A DNA stretch of 33,082 nucleotides. Origin: Actinomycetospora chibensis (lineage in GTDB: Bacteria; Actinomycetota; Actinomycetes; Mycobacteriales; Pseudonocardiaceae). The notes beneath the pieces are model-generated. The model saw only the letters and a program-made list of their open reading frames with translations. It made no database searches and was not told the DNA's origin. Both the position numbers and the translations under genes were made by a program. The stretch covers positions 1-33,082 of the forward strand of contig NZ_JAQZAM010000037.1 of NCBI RefSeq assembly GCF_028737215.1. Direction: 5' to 3'. Below are positions 7,338 through 13,975 of this stretch, piece by piece (the stretch's first letter is position 1; each line of letters opens with the position of its first letter).

Positions 7338-8186
7338 ATGGCGGAGAAGAGGCGTTCACCCCGGGGTGGCCCGGTGTCCTCCGAAGGCGTCGTCGTCGGC
7401 GTCGACGGAACGCTCGGAGTCCTCGCCGCGGTGAGCTGGGCGGCCGCCGAGGCCGATCGACGGCGGGTGCCCCTGCACCTGGTGGAGGTCCGACCGGCGA
7501 CCACGGGGATCACCGACGCTCGAGGCGCGCCGACCCTCCGGCGAGCGCGGGCCGTGGCGTCCGCGGTCGCGCCGACGATCGCGATCCACGCCGTGTCCCT
7601 CGTCGGAGCGACCGGGCCGACGCTGCGGGCGCGGGCACGGGACGCCGAACTGCTCGTGCTCGGATGCCGCCGCCCCACCGACCCGTCGTCCGAGCCGGAC
7701 CGCACCACCCGCTTCCTCCTCGCACGCGCCGCCTGTCCGACCGCCTTCGTGCCAGCGAGGTGGGCCGGCTCGTGGGCGTCCACGCCCTCGGCCCGCCCGG
7801 TCGTCGTCGGGCTTGCGGGCACCCCGGACGACCGCGTCGTCCACGACCTGGCCGCGCGGACCGCGAGGCACCTCGGGGTCGACCTGATCTCGGTGCGGCC
7901 GCGAAGCCGGCGCCCCGACGGCCAGGACGGCGCCCCCGCCGGAGCAGCGGTGGCAGCGCTGCTCGACGTCGGCCGGCGGGCCCAACTGATCGTCGTCGCC
8001 GGTCCGACGCCACTCGACCACAACCTCCGGGATGGGCGCCTGGTGGAGCTGGAGGAGCTCCTCCGACGCAGTCCCTGTGCGGTGGCGCTCCCGCCCGGCC
8101 CCGGCGCGTACCGCAGTCCTGCCGACCAGTACGCCGGCCGCGCCGCCCCGCGTCCGGCGCGACAGCCGGTCCCGACCCGGCGCTGA
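7338..8186 (+). CDS. Universal stress protein, degenerate tandem form
   Basis: A 282-residue protein built like a two-domain USP. Domain 1 is recognisable from EGVVVGVDGTLGVLAAVSWA, ELLVLGCRRP and the strand AACPTAFVPARW. Domain 2 starts RPVVVGLAGTPDDRVV and ends RRSPCAVALPPG. Neither domain keeps the G-X2-G-X9-G-S nucleotide loop: domain 1 has CRRPTDPSSEPD there and domain 2 has AGPTPLDHNLRDG. It is thus probably a USP that does not bind ATP. The start is ATG at 7338 with GGGAGGAGG just upstream. A Pro/Arg-rich tail follows domain 2. It ends 44 bases before the GreA-like gene, so they may be cotranscribed. Confidence 0.75.
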   Translation: MAEKRRSPRGGPVSSEGVVVGVDGTLGVLAAVSWAAAEADRRRVPLHLVEVRPATTGITDARGAPTLRRARAVASAVAPTIAIHAVSLVGATGPTLRARARDAELLVLGCRRPTDPSSEPDRTTRFLLARAACPTAFVPARWAGSWASTPSARPVVVGLAGTPDDRVVHDLAARTARHLGVDLISVRPRSRRPDGQDGAPAGAAVAALLDVGRRAQLIVVAGPTPLDHNLRDGRLVELEELLRRSPCAVALPPGPGAYRSPADQYAGRAAPRPARQPVPTRR

Positions 8187-8230
8187 GCGTCGTCCCGTCC
8201 CGCCCCCACGACTGATCGGTGGAACCCGCG

Positions 8231-8716
8231 ATGTCATCGACCCGAAGCGCCTGGCTGAGCCCGGAGGCCCACGAACAGGCCGTCTCCGAGCTGAACCGGC
8301 TGCTCCTGACCCATCGCTCGACCCCGCGCCGTCTCGACGAGGAGGGCCCGGACGGCCTGGCCGTCTACGAGTGGCGGGAACGGCGGATCCGCGACCTCCA
8401 GGAGCTCCTCCTGCGCGGCGACACCGCCGGCGCACCCCGCGACGACGGGATCGCCGAGCCGGGCATGGTGCTGACCGTGCGTCTCGACGAGGACCGCGAC
8501 CCCGAGGTGTTCCTCCTGGCGCACGGGGGGCCGATGGTGAACGCCCCCCTCGACGTCTACTCGCCCGAGTCCCCCCTCGGGCGAACACTCCTGGGGGCTC
8601 GGCCGGGCGACGTCCGGCGGTGCACCTTGCCGTCCGGCGCCGAGGTCCGGCTCACGTTGTTGGCGGCCACGCCCCTGGAGCACCACCCCCGGGAGGCGAC
8701 AGGGGCCCTGAGCTGA
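8231..8716 (+). CDS. GreA/GreB-family transcript cleavage factor-like protein
   Basis: A 161-residue protein. The C-terminal half has the Gre/Rnk FKBP-like signature (VYSPESPLGRTLLGARPGDV, then LPSGAEVRLTLLAA), as in GreA C-terminal domains. The N-terminal half (EAHEQAVSELNRLLLTHRST and VYEWRERRIRDLQELLLRGD) could form a coiled coil as in Gre factors, but with little sequence match. ATG at 8231 is preferred; GTG at 8219 is in frame upstream. Gre factors enter the RNA polymerase secondary channel and help stalled complexes. Actinobacteria often carry divergent extra copies, so a distinct polymerase-binding role in stress is possible. It probably forms a unit with the USP upstream. Confidence 0.72.
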   Translation: MSSTRSAWLSPEAHEQAVSELNRLLLTHRSTPRRLDEEGPDGLAVYEWRERRIRDLQELLLRGDTAGAPRDDGIAEPGMVLTVRLDEDRDPEVFLLAHGGPMVNAPLDVYSPESPLGRTLLGARPGDVRRCTLPSGAEVRLTLLAATPLEHHPREATGALS

Positions 8717-8734
8717 CCCCTCCCCGGCGTCGCC

Positions 8735-9613
8735 CTAGATGTTCGTCGCGTCGGGCGGGAGCTCGTCTGGAGGCCGGGGAGCCCCGGCGCCCTCCGGGGT
8801 CGTGGGGCAGTCCGCGCCGAGCGTGTAGGCGGTCATCGACAACGACCCGTACGCGTAGCCGTCGACGAGGACGTCGATGTCCGGGTCGGCGCTCGCCCCG
8901 GCCAGCCCGGCGAAGTAGAGGGCCGGGATGAAATGGTCGGGAGTGGGCACCGCCCGGTTGAAGTCGGCGTGGGCGTCGAGCACCGCAAACTCCGTGGGGT
9001 CGGTGAGCATCCGCTCCCGCGAATCGTCGCTGAACCGCTCTGCCCAGTCGTAGCCGTCGTCGGCGAGGCCCCAGTCCATGGCGCGCAGGTTGTGGACCAC
9101 GTTGCCACTGCCGACGACGAGGATGCCCCGCCGGCGCAGCGGGGCGAGCTTCGCGCCGAGCTCGAGGTGGTGATGGAGGGGCTTGTTGGCGTTGATGCTG
9201 AGCTGCACGACGGGGATGAAGGCGTCGGGGAACGCGTGCACGAGCACCGACCAGGTCCCGTGATCGATCCCCCAGCTGTCGACGTCGGCGCCGACCCACG
9301 TGGGATGGACGACCTCGCTGACCTCCTCGGTGAGCTCGGGGAGGCCCGGAGCGGGGTACTGGACGTCGAACAGCTCCTGCGGGAAGCCGTAGAAGTCGTG
9401 GATGGTGCGCGGGCGGGGCATCGCCGTGACGGCGGTGGCGTTGATGTACCAGTGCGCGCTGACCACCAGGATCGCGCGCGGACGCGGCACCGTCGCACCC
9501 AGCGCCCGCCAGGCCGTGGTGTAGCGGTTGACTTCCAGTGCGTTCATCGGGTTCCCGTGGCCGATGAACGCGGCGGGCATGATCGGATCGCGGTCTTCGC
9601 CCGGTGTGGTCAC
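8735..9613 (-). CDS. ygiD: LigB-type extradiol dioxygenase (4,5-DOPA dioxygenase / YgiD family)
   Basis: A 292-residue class III extradiol ring-cleavage dioxygenase, close in layout to E. coli YgiD. Predicted metal ligands are visible at H19 (GHGNPMN), H54 (VVSAHWY), H174 (GSGNVVHNLR) and H227 (PTPDHFIPALY). Other conserved stretches are TIHDFYGFP, WGIDHGTWSVL and IPVVQLSINANKP. The family cleaves catechol-type substrates such as DOPA in vitro; the physiological substrate here is unknown. The start is GTG at 9613; a second candidate is ATG at codon 12, just before PAAFIGHG. It is convergent with the GreA-like gene and appears to be a single-gene unit. Confidence 0.88.
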   Translation of the reverse strand: MTTPGEDRDPIMPAAFIGHGNPMNALEVNRYTTAWRALGATVPRPRAILVVSAHWYINATAVTAMPRPRTIHDFYGFPQELFDVQYPAPGLPELTEEVSEVVHPTWVGADVDSWGIDHGTWSVLVHAFPDAFIPVVQLSINANKPLHHHLELGAKLAPLRRRGILVVGSGNVVHNLRAMDWGLADDGYDWAERFSDDSRERMLTDPTEFAVLDAHADFNRAVPTPDHFIPALYFAGLAGASADPDIDVLVDGYAYGSLSMTAYTLGADCPTTPEGAGAPRPPDELPPDATNI

Positions 9614-10046
9614 GACCGTCGACCCACGGCAGCGACGGGAGACCGCCGGCCGACCTCGTTGTCGGACTCGAGCGCGGTGAGCGTCATCCCGATCGCCTCT
9701 CTCGAAAGCCTTGAGCAGCCGCCCTAGCCCTGACCATCGTCGCCGCCATCATCGTCCTGCTCCGGCTGCATCGGCACCGGCGATTGCTCGGGCCCGGCCT
9801 GGCTCTGGGCCAGGCCCACTGAGAACTGACCGAGTGCGCATCATCTGGACAGAACGAGTGGAGCTGGCAGAGCTCCTCCGCAGAGGCCAGGCTGACCGAA
9901 AGGTGCAGAGACCGGCAGCGCCCGGCTCGGGCGGACGAGTGAAGCGGGGTCGGGCCGGGTGGCATGGGACACCGCGAGCCTGGTCGCCATGGGGGTCTTC
10001 GGCGTGGGAGGTCGACGCTCGCTCGGGCGGACGGCGAGCACGCGTA
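9614..10046. other. Spacer without a supported gene
   Basis: About 430 bases. Reading frames exist but show no family match and poor coding character. A short hydrophobic stretch on the plus strand near 9722-9800 (LTIVAAIIVLLRLHRHRR) might be the debris of a membrane protein. The region includes the promoter side of the dioxygenase gene and the 3' side of the MarR gene. Confidence 0.35.
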
Positions 10047-10508
10047 TCAGGTCCCGAGGACAACGTCCGACCCGTCGACCGAGCCCCATCGCGGAGGGGT
10101 GAGCGCCTCGGCCATGCGCCGCATCTGGTCGCGGTGCAGCGGACTCAGCACCGCCAGCATCCGCTGTCCGCGGTCAGTGAGCACGACCCGCACGGTGCGG
10201 CCGTCGCCGGGGTCGGCCGCGCGCTCCACCAGGCCGTTGCCCACTGCACGATTGACGAGCTCGACGGTGCTGTGGTGACGGAGCTGGAGCTGCTCGGCGA
10301 GCTCGCCCACGCTCGCCCACTCGCGGCCCGGGACGCCCTTGATAGCCAGGAGCAGCTGGTAGTGCTGGGGGGTCACGCCGTGCTCGCGCACCGTCTCCTC
10401 GCTGAAGCGCAGGTACGACCGAACGGCGAAGCGGAAGCGCGCCAGCGCCTCGAAGTCCTCCTTGGACATCGGACCGGACTCACCGTCGGCCTGCGCCACC
10501 ACGTCCAC
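10047..10508 (-). CDS. MarR-family transcriptional regulator
   Basis: A 153-residue winged-helix regulator. The N-terminal helices (FEALARFRFAVRSYLRFSEE) precede the DNA-binding part: VTPQHYQLLLAIKG, then SVGELAEQLQLRHHSTVELV with recognition helix RHHSTVELVNRAV. The wing is VERAADPGDGRTVRVVLTDR. The C-terminal dimerisation helix is short and the tail (DGSDVVLGT) ends soon after. The start is uncertain: GTG at 10508, or GTG at 10502, which has GGAGG at a better distance; ATG at 10469 is also possible. MarR proteins usually repress their own or neighbouring genes and respond to phenolics or oxidants. Two matching dyads lie upstream of it. Confidence 0.85.
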   Translation of the reverse strand: MDVVAQADGESGPMSKEDFEALARFRFAVRSYLRFSEETVREHGVTPQHYQLLLAIKGVPGREWASVGELAEQLQLRHHSTVELVNRAVGNGLVERAADPGDGRTVRVVLTDRGQRMLAVLSPLHRDQMRRMAEALTPPRWGSVDGSDVVLGT

Positions 10509-10557
10509 CGCCTCCGGTCACCACCTCTTGCCGACGAGAACCTACCGGCTTGTGGGT

Positions 10558-10574
10558 ATATCGCGTTACGATAC
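10558..10574. promoter_or_regulatory. Candidate operator 1 (ATATCG-N5-CGATAC)
   Basis: ATATCGCGTTACGATAC lies about 50 bases upstream of the MarR start. Its half-sites TATCG and CGATA are perfect inverted repeats. A wider dyad, GTGGGTATA with TATCCCAC, brackets it (10553-10585). The position fits autoregulation of the MarR gene. Confidence 0.5.
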
Positions 10575-10740
10575 GGAGTATCCCACGGAGGCCAGTCCCA
10601 GGCGTGGCATGCTGGCGGGCCAGTCGCCGCCGGGCTCGCACGACGCCATTCCGACATGGGAATACTCAGCCGACGGACGACGAAGCCCGCCACGCCGAAC
10701 CCAAAGAGCTCAGATCTGGACCGATGCGCCGTACTCTTAC

Positions 10741-10757
10741 ATATCGTATCACGATAT
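10741..10757. promoter_or_regulatory. Candidate operator 2 (ATATCGTATCACGATAT)
   Basis: A perfect palindrome with 7-bp arms and a 3-base centre. It shares ATATCG-N5-CGATA with the site at 10558, 183 bases away. Two such sites in one spacer strongly suggest binding by one dimeric repressor. The downstream target is unclear, because no intact plus-strand gene follows. Confidence 0.55.
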
Positions 10758-10955
10758 TTCTGGCCATGCGTTCCCGGCGAGACGATTCAATGGGTGCGCC
10801 GACGAGCCACGGGCGGCACGCATACTCGCAGCGCCGAGGAGCATGTCAGGAGCCGGAGTAGTGACTCATCCACCTCCGTCAGGGCCGACCCACGCGCACT
10901 GTGGGGTCGACCAGATGAGCGTTGAACTGCAAGTCCTCGATCGGCGTCGTGCCCA

Positions 10956-11333
10956 TCAGCCGGTGCTGTTCTCGCCCTCGAGCCGCTGTGCCAGGACGGA
11001 GGCCTGGCTGATCTCGGGCCGGCGCGTGGCGGTCAGCAACGTCAGCGTTTGCTGGGCCGCGAGCCCGCGCAGGTGTGCGAATGCCGTCGCCCGCCCCGGT
11101 TCGTCGAGCTCTACCCGGTAGCGGCGCGCGAACTCGTCGAACCGCGACGGGTCATGTCCGTACCACTTGCGCAGCGCGTTCGAGGGCGCGACGTCCTTGC
11201 ACCACCAGTCGAGGTCCGCCGACGCCCTGGCCAACCCGCGCGGCCATACGCGATCGACCAGAACCCTGATCTCGCCGTCGAGTGTGCGGTCCTCGTAGAC
11301 CCGACCCACCCGCACGCCGAACCGTGTCGTCAT
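10956..11333 (-). CDS. DUF488 family protein
   Basis: A 125-residue protein of the DUF488 (YeaO-like) family. The diagnostic stretches are present: VDRVWPRGLARASADLDWWC, KDVAPSNALRKWYGHDP and FDEFARRYRVEL. The C-terminus is LLTATRRPEISQASVLAQRL. The function is unknown; members are small soluble proteins often found near stress or metal genes. ATG at 11333 is preceded by GGAGAGGA. The stop is followed by an overlapping ATG (TGATG at 10958-10954) of a 25-codon frame with no family match. Confidence 0.85.
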   Translation of the reverse strand: MTTRFGVRVGRVYEDRTLDGEIRVLVDRVWPRGLARASADLDWWCKDVAPSNALRKWYGHDPSRFDEFARRYRVELDEPGRATAFAHLRGLAAQQTLTLLTATRRPEISQASVLAQRLEGENSTG

Positions 11334-11770
11334 GTCCAGGTCCTCTCCGTCCAGTGTTCCCTCGCCGTCCGACGTCGTGGTGAGGAGTCAACGTTGCTTC
11401 TCGCACGGGCCGGCCCGGTGCCGTGTCCTCCGAGACGCCACGGACCTGAGCAGGCGCCCGCCCTCGTTCTCCCAACTGGCCTCGGCCGCCCCCAGCCGAG
11501 CCAGGGCGCAGCGAGTGCCGGGCTCGACGTCGTGACTCTTTCGCGTCGGGTCGCCGCCAGAACGATGACGGTGAAGCACGGGACACCTCCAGCGTCCGGA
11601 CAGATTCTTCGCGCGGCCGTTCAGCGGCGTCCGTTGACACCCCTCACGGGGAGTCATCCGATGCGCCCCAGCCTGGACCTCGCCGTTCCGTCACCACTTG
11701 TCCCGCCGATACAAATAGCTATCCAGTGTTTGTCGAAGGCGACGAATAAATGGATGCGCCTCGACGCTTA
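11334..11770. other. Spacer without a supported gene
   Basis: About 440 bases between the DUF488 gene and the DUF2249-cupin gene, both on the minus strand. No frame shows a recognisable domain. A locally AT-richer patch lies at about 11705-11755, just past the cupin stop. I see no convincing terminator stem. Confidence 0.35.
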
Positions 11771-12367
11771 TCAGCCCGCAGCCGGTGGCGGTTGGAGGAC
11801 GAGGGCCTTCCGTGCCTGGTGCACGGTGAGGTAGCTCAAACCCTCCGGACCGGCCGCGAAGCCGCGTCGGGAACCGCGCGGGAGCCAGACCAGGATTCCT
11901 GCCCGGAGTTCGAGTGGATCGGTCTCGGTGAGCACCCGACCGGCGCCCGCAATGCCCAGGATCAGGACGTCGAGATCCGGACCGACGTGGGGGTCGATGC
12001 CGGCCCCCGCACGGAGTCGGATGATGTTGGAGTCGAGGTCGCGACGGCGCATCGGCAGCGACCACACGGGCCCTGCAGTGTCTGGATCGTCCCTGGTCGC
12101 GGCCATCGTGTCGCACAGGACGCGGGGCAACGGGGCGGCAGTGACCTTGCTGATCCGGATACGCCAGGACGCGGGCCCGCGATCGAGGTAGTCCCAGGCG
12201 TAGCCGCCGGGGTGCTCGGTCTCGAACTCCTCACGCAGGTGGCGCGGGTCGTGGTTGTTCACCAGCACGAAGGACTCGCCGGCGGCGAGGGAGTCGTAGG
12301 TCCGGAAGATGGCCGGGTGCTTGTCGGGCTTGCGCAGCGGGCGGACGTCGAGCTCTGGGTCGGACAT
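11771..12367 (-). CDS. DUF2249-cupin fusion protein
   Basis: A 198-residue protein with two parts. Residues 1-72 match DUF2249: LDVRPLRKPDKHPAIFRTYD, GESFVLVNNHDPRHLREEF and WRIRISK. DUF2249 is often found in or next to hemerythrin and nitric-oxide or denitrification proteins. Residues 105-195 look like a cupin barrel: NIIRLRAGAGIDPHVGPDLD, VLILGIAGAGRVL, LRAGILVWLPRGSRRGF. Only one histidine, in PHVGPD, fits the first cupin metal motif, so metal binding is uncertain. ATG at 12367 is divergent from the ferredoxin gene with 59 bases between. The position next to ferredoxin and upstream of nitrate respiration genes suggests a redox or NO-related role. Confidence 0.75.
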   Translation of the reverse strand: MSDPELDVRPLRKPDKHPAIFRTYDSLAAGESFVLVNNHDPRHLREEFETEHPGGYAWDYLDRGPASWRIRISKVTAAPLPRVLCDTMAATRDDPDTAGPVWSLPMRRRDLDSNIIRLRAGAGIDPHVGPDLDVLILGIAGAGRVLTETDPLELRAGILVWLPRGSRRGFAAGPEGLSYLTVHQARKALVLQPPPAAG

Positions 12368-12426
12368 GGGTTCCTCTCGTCGCTTGCGCCTATTGATACT
12401 AGGGCAACTTGTGTAAATTGGGTCTC
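12368..12426. promoter_or_regulatory. Divergent promoter, DUF2249-cupin versus ferredoxin A
   Basis: This 59-base, AT-richer spacer must hold both promoters. AGGGCAACTTGTGTA at 12401-12415 shares the core AGGG-N2-A-N-TTGT with the region upstream of the second ferredoxin gene (minus strand of 19725-19743). No clear FNR box is present. Confidence 0.4.
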
Positions 12427-12771
12427 ATGACGTACGTGATCGGCTTGCCGTGTGTCGACGTGCTCGACAGGGCGTGCGTGGACGAGTGCCCCGTGGACTG
12501 CATCTACGAGGGCGCGCGCAGCCTGTACATCCATCCCGACGAGTGCGTCGACTGCGGGGCGTGCGAGCCGGTGTGCCCGGTGGAGGCCATCTACTACGAG
12601 GACGACCTCCCCGCCGAGTTCGCGGAGTACCTGGTCGACAACGCGCGGTTCTTCACCGAGCCCCTCGCCGGCCGGGATGCGCCGATCGGATCACCCGGCG
12701 GCGCGGCCAAGTTGGGTGCCGTCGGGGCCGACACGGTGATGGTGGCAGCCCTGCCGCACCAGCTCGCGTGA
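12427..12771 (+). CDS. fdxA: 7Fe ferredoxin (FdxA type), copy A
   Basis: A 114-residue ferredoxin with the long C-terminal extension of actinobacterial FdxA. By analogy with 7Fe ferredoxins, C9, C17 and C50 would bind a [3Fe-4S] cluster and C21, C40, C43 and C46 a [4Fe-4S] cluster; C25 is the extra cysteine typical of this type. The signatures [30 protein letters not shown] and [15 protein letters not shown] are all present. ATG at 12427 is chosen because the family begins MTYVI. The stop overlaps the HTH regulator as GTGA. It is a low-potential cytoplasmic electron carrier; the partner is unknown, but a ferredoxin reductase remnant lies 1.2 kb downstream. Confidence 0.95.
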   Translation: MTYVIGLPCVDVLDRACVDECPVDCIYEGARSLYIHPDECVDCGACEPVCPVEAIYYEDDLPAEFAEYLVDNARFFTEPLAGRDAPIGSPGGAAKLGAVGADTVMVAALPHQLA

Positions 12772-13553
12772 TCCCGCCGAGCCCGGGGCGGCGTGCGGAA
12801 GCTGACGGCCGGTCCCCGACGGGGAGCGGGTGGAGGTCTGTCGACGCCGGCGCCACCGAGCCGCTGAGCGGACGGAGACGGGAGATCGTGACGGCGCTGC
12901 GGGTGTCGGGGTCCCCGATGACCATCGCGGAGATCGCGGATCGGCTCGAGGTGCACCCGAACACGGCGCGCTTCCATCTCGAGTCCCTGCTTCGTAGCCG
13001 TCACGTCGAGCAGGTCGACGGCACGGTGGTGGGACCGGGCCGACCGCCGCTGGTATTCCGGGCTCGACGCGGCATGGACCCGGCTGGGCCTCGCAGCTAC
13101 CGACTGTTGGCCGGCATCCTCGCCGGCCAGCTCGGCGCCGAACCCGGTGCCGGGGCCAGGGCCCGCGACGCCGGACGGGCCTGGGGCGCAGAGCTGATAG
13201 AGCAGCCGGCCTCGTCGGAGCGGTTCACCGATGTGCATGCGATCGCTCGACTCGTGGACCTGCTCGACGATCTGGGGTTCGCACCTGAGCAGCAGGCCTC
13301 GTCCGCCGACGGGCGGGTCGCCTTGCGCCACTGCCCCTTCCTGGAGCTGGTGGAGTCCGGGGCCCAGCTCGTCTGTTCGTTGCACCTGGGGCTGATGCAG
13401 GGCGCAATGGACGTCCTCGGTGCGCCAGTGACGGTCGAGCGGCTCGAGCCGTTCGTCGAACCCGACCTGTGCGTGGCGCATCTCGCCACCACCCCCGGCC
13501 GGCTGGACGGACCCGAGGACGTCTCCGCCGACACGGGCGCGAGCGAGCAATGA
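12768..13553 (+). CDS. HTH regulator with C-X13-C-X31-C motif (COG2345/SufR-like), copy A
   Basis: A 261-residue protein. Residues 38-80 form a winged helix: REIVTALRVSGSPMTIAEIA, DRLEVHPNTARFHLESLLRS. The wing ends GPGRPPLVFRAR. The C-terminal half has HCPFLELVESGAQLVCSLHL and later VEPDLCVAHL, giving C189, C203 and C235 (C-X13-C-X31-C). Comparable cysteines bind an Fe-S cluster in SufR proteins, so an Fe-S or metal sensor is likely, though not shown. The start is GTG at 12768, overlapping the ferredoxin stop; its stop overlaps the next gene as ATGA. The three genes form one operon. A close relative with identical cysteine spacing accompanies the second ferredoxin. Confidence 0.8.
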   Translation: MIPPSPGRRAEADGRSPTGSGWRSVDAGATEPLSGRRREIVTALRVSGSPMTIAEIADRLEVHPNTARFHLESLLRSRHVEQVDGTVVGPGRPPLVFRARRGMDPAGPRSYRLLAGILAGQLGAEPGAGARARDAGRAWGAELIEQPASSERFTDVHAIARLVDLLDDLGFAPEQQASSADGRVALRHCPFLELVESGAQLVCSLHLGLMQGAMDVLGAPVTVERLEPFVEPDLCVAHLATTPGRLDGPEDVSADTGASEQ

Positions 13554-13975
13554 GTCCGCCGCTGGCGGTGGCCACGGCGGTGACGTTCGTGTGGCTCGGG
13601 ATGGTTCTGGCCATCTCGTTCCTGGAGACGCCGTTGAAGTTCCGCGCGCCCGAGGTCACCCTTCCCGTGGGCCTGGGAATCGGCCGGGTGGTCTTCCGCG
13701 CGCTGAACGCCGTGGAAGCTGCCCTCGCCGTGGTGCTGACAATCGCGGGCCTCCTCGGCAGCGCAACCAGCCGCGGCGTGGGCGTGGGCGCGGTCGCCGT
13801 CGTGATCCTGGTGGTGCAGGTGGTTGTGGTGCGTCCGGCTCTGGCTCGCCGGTCGGACAGGGTCCTCGCGGGAGAGGACCCGCCTCGGTCGCGCGGGCAC
13901 TACGCCTACATCGGCCTCGAGGTCGGAAAGGTCATTGCCCTGCTGACCACCGGAATCCTACTACTGAGTTGGTGA
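13550..13975 (+). CDS. Four-TM membrane protein, unknown function
   Basis: A 141-residue protein with about four hydrophobic segments: VATAVTFVWLGMVLAISFLE, VEAALAVVLTIAGLLGS, VGAVAVVILVVQVVVVRPA and VGKVIALLTTGILLLSW at the very end. The loop ETPLKFRAPEVTLPVGLGIG looks conserved and resembles uncharacterised bacterial membrane proteins. The loop RRSDRVLAGEDPPRSRGHYA carries charges. The ATG at 13550 overlaps the stop of the HTH regulator (ATGA), so it belongs to the ferredoxin-regulator operon. No such gene accompanies the second ferredoxin cassette. The function is unknown. Confidence 0.78.
   Translation: MSPPLAVATAVTFVWLGMVLAISFLETPLKFRAPEVTLPVGLGIGRVVFRALNAVEAALAVVLTIAGLLGSATSRGVGVGAVAVVILVVQVVVVRPALARRSDRVLAGEDPPRSRGHYAYIGLEVGKVIALLTTGILLLSW

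Larger units (their letters stand above)
10509..10955. other. Intergenic region with operators, no supported gene
   Basis: About 450 bases, with local AT-rich parts, between the MarR gene and the DUF488 gene. Neither strand holds a frame that I recognise. It contains two related 17-nt dyads, listed separately. A gene controlled by these dyads may have been lost from here. Confidence 0.4.

Noticed and set aside
10879..10956. A 25-codon frame (MGTTPIEDLQFNAHLV) coupled to the DUF488 stop by TGATG
   Set aside because: It is too short, has no recognisable family and no other support than the overlap; kept only as a note.
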